A stretch of 21,237 bases of DNA from assembly GCA_964440655.1 (NCBI GenBank), contig CAYTTA010000044.1, positions 1 through 21,237 of the forward strand. The letters run 5' to 3'. Both the position numbers and the translations under genes were made by a program. Under the pieces are notes generated by a model, which did no database searches, was not told the origin of the DNA, and saw only the letters and a program-made list of their open reading frames with translations. Origin of the DNA: CAYTTA01 sp964440655 (GTDB taxonomy: Bacteria > Bacteroidota > Rhodothermia > Balneolales > Balneolaceae). Shown piece after piece: positions 21,193 through 21,237 of this stretch. How positions within the stretch are numbered: position 1 is the stretch's first letter; each line of letters opens with the position of its first letter.

Positions 21193-21237
21193 GGGATTCG
21201 AACCGCCGGAGCACTGCTCCGGCAACATTGCGTCCTG
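21193..21237 (-). other. tRNA T-arm-like sequence with long variable-arm-like hairpin (possible partial class II tRNA or remnant)
   Basis: On the minus strand the window edge reads a hairpin GCCGGAG-CAGTG-CTCCGGC (21205-21223) followed directly by GGTTCGAATCCC (21193-21204), the hallmark T-loop sequence. This resembles the 3' half of a Ser/Leu-type tRNA with a long variable arm. Against it, the five bases before TTCGAAT (GGCGG) do not pair with those after (CCCGT), and no CCA or plausible acceptor strand follows. It is either a decayed tRNA, a tRNA-like element, or chance. The 5' half lies outside the window. Confidence 0.3.

Noticed and set aside
21193..21237. A confident partial tRNA-Ser or tRNA-Leu call
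   Set aside because: GGCGG and CCCGT flanking the T-loop do not pair, and the downstream bases give no acceptor strand or CCA, so it is listed only as tRNA-like.
1..21237. CRISPR arrays, insertion sequences, prophage or toxin-antitoxin modules
   Set aside because: No regularly spaced repeats, transposase, integrase or phage structural genes were seen; the only tandem repeat is the 13-bp pair at 19218-19243.

Overview
The window reads as a chromosomal segment from a Bacteroidota-like bacterium (Bacteroidota in the wide sense, including Rhodothermota/Balneolota). GC is moderately high, and I see no phage, transposon or CRISPR. The placement is inference from four things. Shine-Dalgarno motifs are absent before most starts, with radA the clear exception. 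The oxoacid dehydrogenase E1 alpha and beta chains are fused. A serine-palmitoyltransferase-type enzyme sits next to a large GNAT-fold protein. The CtaA/CtaB sequences are of a type I associate with this group. No 16S rRNA or other decisive marker is present.

Layout. (1) 1-2701, plus strand: the tail of an unidentified gene, a UPF0104/LPG-synthase-TM membrane protein, and the recombination protein RadA. (2) 2850-7780, minus strand, read right to left: an extended SDR, an exported propeller/Ig-like protein, MutY with a C-terminal Nudix domain, a TIGR02757 (DUF2400) protein whose start overlaps the mutY stop, and ribosomal protein bS21 with its own promoter. (3) 7897-12624, plus strand: two retaining GT4 glycosyltransferases, a serine palmitoyltransferase-like enzyme, and a two-GNAT-domain acyltransferase. 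(4) 12803-16758, plus strand: fumarase C and the fused E1 component, both central carbon metabolism. (5) 16773-18796: divergent ctaB (heme O synthase, minus) and ctaA (heme A synthase, plus) around a 188-bp control region. (6) 18816-21165: a small MerR-type regulator (minus), a repeat-rich intergenic region, then a GT2 membrane glycosyltransferase and a methyltransferase (plus). The last bases hold a tRNA T-arm-like motif on the minus strand that I cannot fold into a proper tRNA.

The most interesting unit is region 3 plus the divergent SDR. SPT-like condensing enzyme, extended SDR reductase and GNAT-fold acyltransferase are the three enzyme classes of the bacterial ceramide pathway (Spt, CerR, bCerS). 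Here they flank two lipid-type glycosyltransferases, so the locus could make and glycosylate a ceramide. This is inferred from families and position, not proven. A 300-bp AT-rich island (about 35% GC by hand count) spans the junction between the second glycosyltransferase and the SPT gene. Other points of interest are a complete Nudix box inside MutY, an 8-bp inverted repeat over a Bacteroidota-type -7 element upstream of ctaA, and a layered set of direct repeats between the MerR gene and the GT2 gene.
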